In this document: positions 63,946 to 64,000 of the stretch, piece by piece | Numbering within the stretch: the stretch's first letter is position 1 | Layout: every line of letters begins with the position of its first letter | From: DATFVJ01 sp963727015 | GTDB taxonomy: Bacteria; Actinomycetota; Actinomycetes; Streptosporangiales; Streptosporangiaceae | Direction of reading: 5' to 3' | DNA: 64,000 nt | NCBI GenBank assembly: GCA_963727015.1 | Contig: CAVSEV010000015.1 | Span: 124,001 to 188,000 of the forward strand | Made by a program: the position numbers and the translations under genes | The notes under the pieces: generated by a model | What the model was told of the DNA's origin: nothing | The model's database searches: none | What the model saw: the letters and a program-made list of their open reading frames with translations, nothing else

Positions 63946-64000
63946 GGGGGGTGTCTTGCAGATCTTTGGTGACGCGGATCGGAGCCCGGACGGTGACCGG
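63946..64000. mobile_element. MITE-like element, partial copy C at window edge
   Basis: GGGGTGTCTTGCAGATCTTT followed by GGTGACGCGGATCGGAGCC resembles the left ends of copies A and B (GTGTC, AGATCTT and GG at the same spacing). Only the first ~55 bases are inside the window, and its CTAG end is changed, so the assignment is tentative. Confidence 0.4.

Overview
The window is GC-rich actinomycete chromosome: G or C at most third codon positions, frequent GTG starts, long chains of ATGA/GTGA stop-start overlaps, F420-type oxidoreductases, a pSAM2-like integrative element and a late-type cobaltochelatase. The order cannot be fixed from sequence alone; a Streptosporangiales-like soil actinomycete is my best guess, with low confidence. 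A mark of this genome is in-frame minisatellite expansion inside many genes.

Layout. 1-3.9 kb: right end of an actinomycete integrative and conjugative element (FtsK-like transfer protein, zinc-ribbon ORF, RepSA-type initiator, excisionase, tyrosine integrase), integrated at the 3' end of a tRNA-Arg(UCU) gene. 4-14.3 kb: first cobalamin block (cbiB, frameshifted cobQ, cobN) interleaved with an F420 oxidoreductase and a repeat-rich membrane protein. 14.3-27.4 kb: a nucleoside uptake and salvage locus. A BMP-type ABC transporter and a phosphohexomutase lie on the minus strand, and cdd-deoA-deoC-ALDH-ALDH on the plus strand; many of these genes carry single-base frameshifts. 27.4-31.7 kb: accessory island of small and broken genes (two-TM peptide, DUF5131 fragment, DUF899 with a frameshift, SIMPL protein, IS5 remnant). 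31.7-34.4 kb: upp, a DUF6504 gene with an SOS-box-like site upstream, and a second F420 oxidoreductase. 34.6-38.4 kb: an envelope-sugar locus (SQD1-type epimerase, GtrA flippase, DPM1-like glycosyltransferase, SDR epimerase). 38.8-55.5 kb: a cobalamin riboswitch followed by the main B12 operon (ChlID-like chelatase subunit, cobO, cobB, cobI, cobM, cbiD, cbiET, cbiGH, ferredoxin, cbiC, cbiX, then a MITE and a 118-bp tandem array, cobT, cysG/cobA). 55.5-60.5 kb: two dynamin-like/YfjP-like GTPases. 60.5-61.6 kb: three copies of a structured noncoding module. 61.8-63.7 kb: a cytosolic trypsin-like PDZ protease and an SSB paralogue.

Function. Together the two B12 blocks cover most of corrin ring synthesis: siroheme/uroporphyrinogen methylation, CbiX, the C20, C17, C11, C1 and C5/C15 methylations, methylmutation, a,c-amidation, cobalt chelation, adenosylation, CobQ, CbiB and CobT. 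I do not see CobK/CbiJ, CobU/CobP, CobS/CobV or a threonine-phosphate decarboxylase, so these must lie elsewhere or be replaced. Both an early (CbiX) and a late (CobN plus ChlID) cobalt-insertion system are present.

Most interesting signals: the frame-preserving minisatellites across the B12 genes; a MITE-like family whose terminal CTAG supplies the stop codon of two different genes; the 118-bp hairpin array inside the B12 operon; the three-copy structured module at 60.5-61.6 kb; a 23-bp perfect palindrome inside cobN; an integrase frame that runs through the tRNA into cbiB; and the clustering of frameshifts in the nucleoside locus while the 16 kb of the main B12 operon has none.
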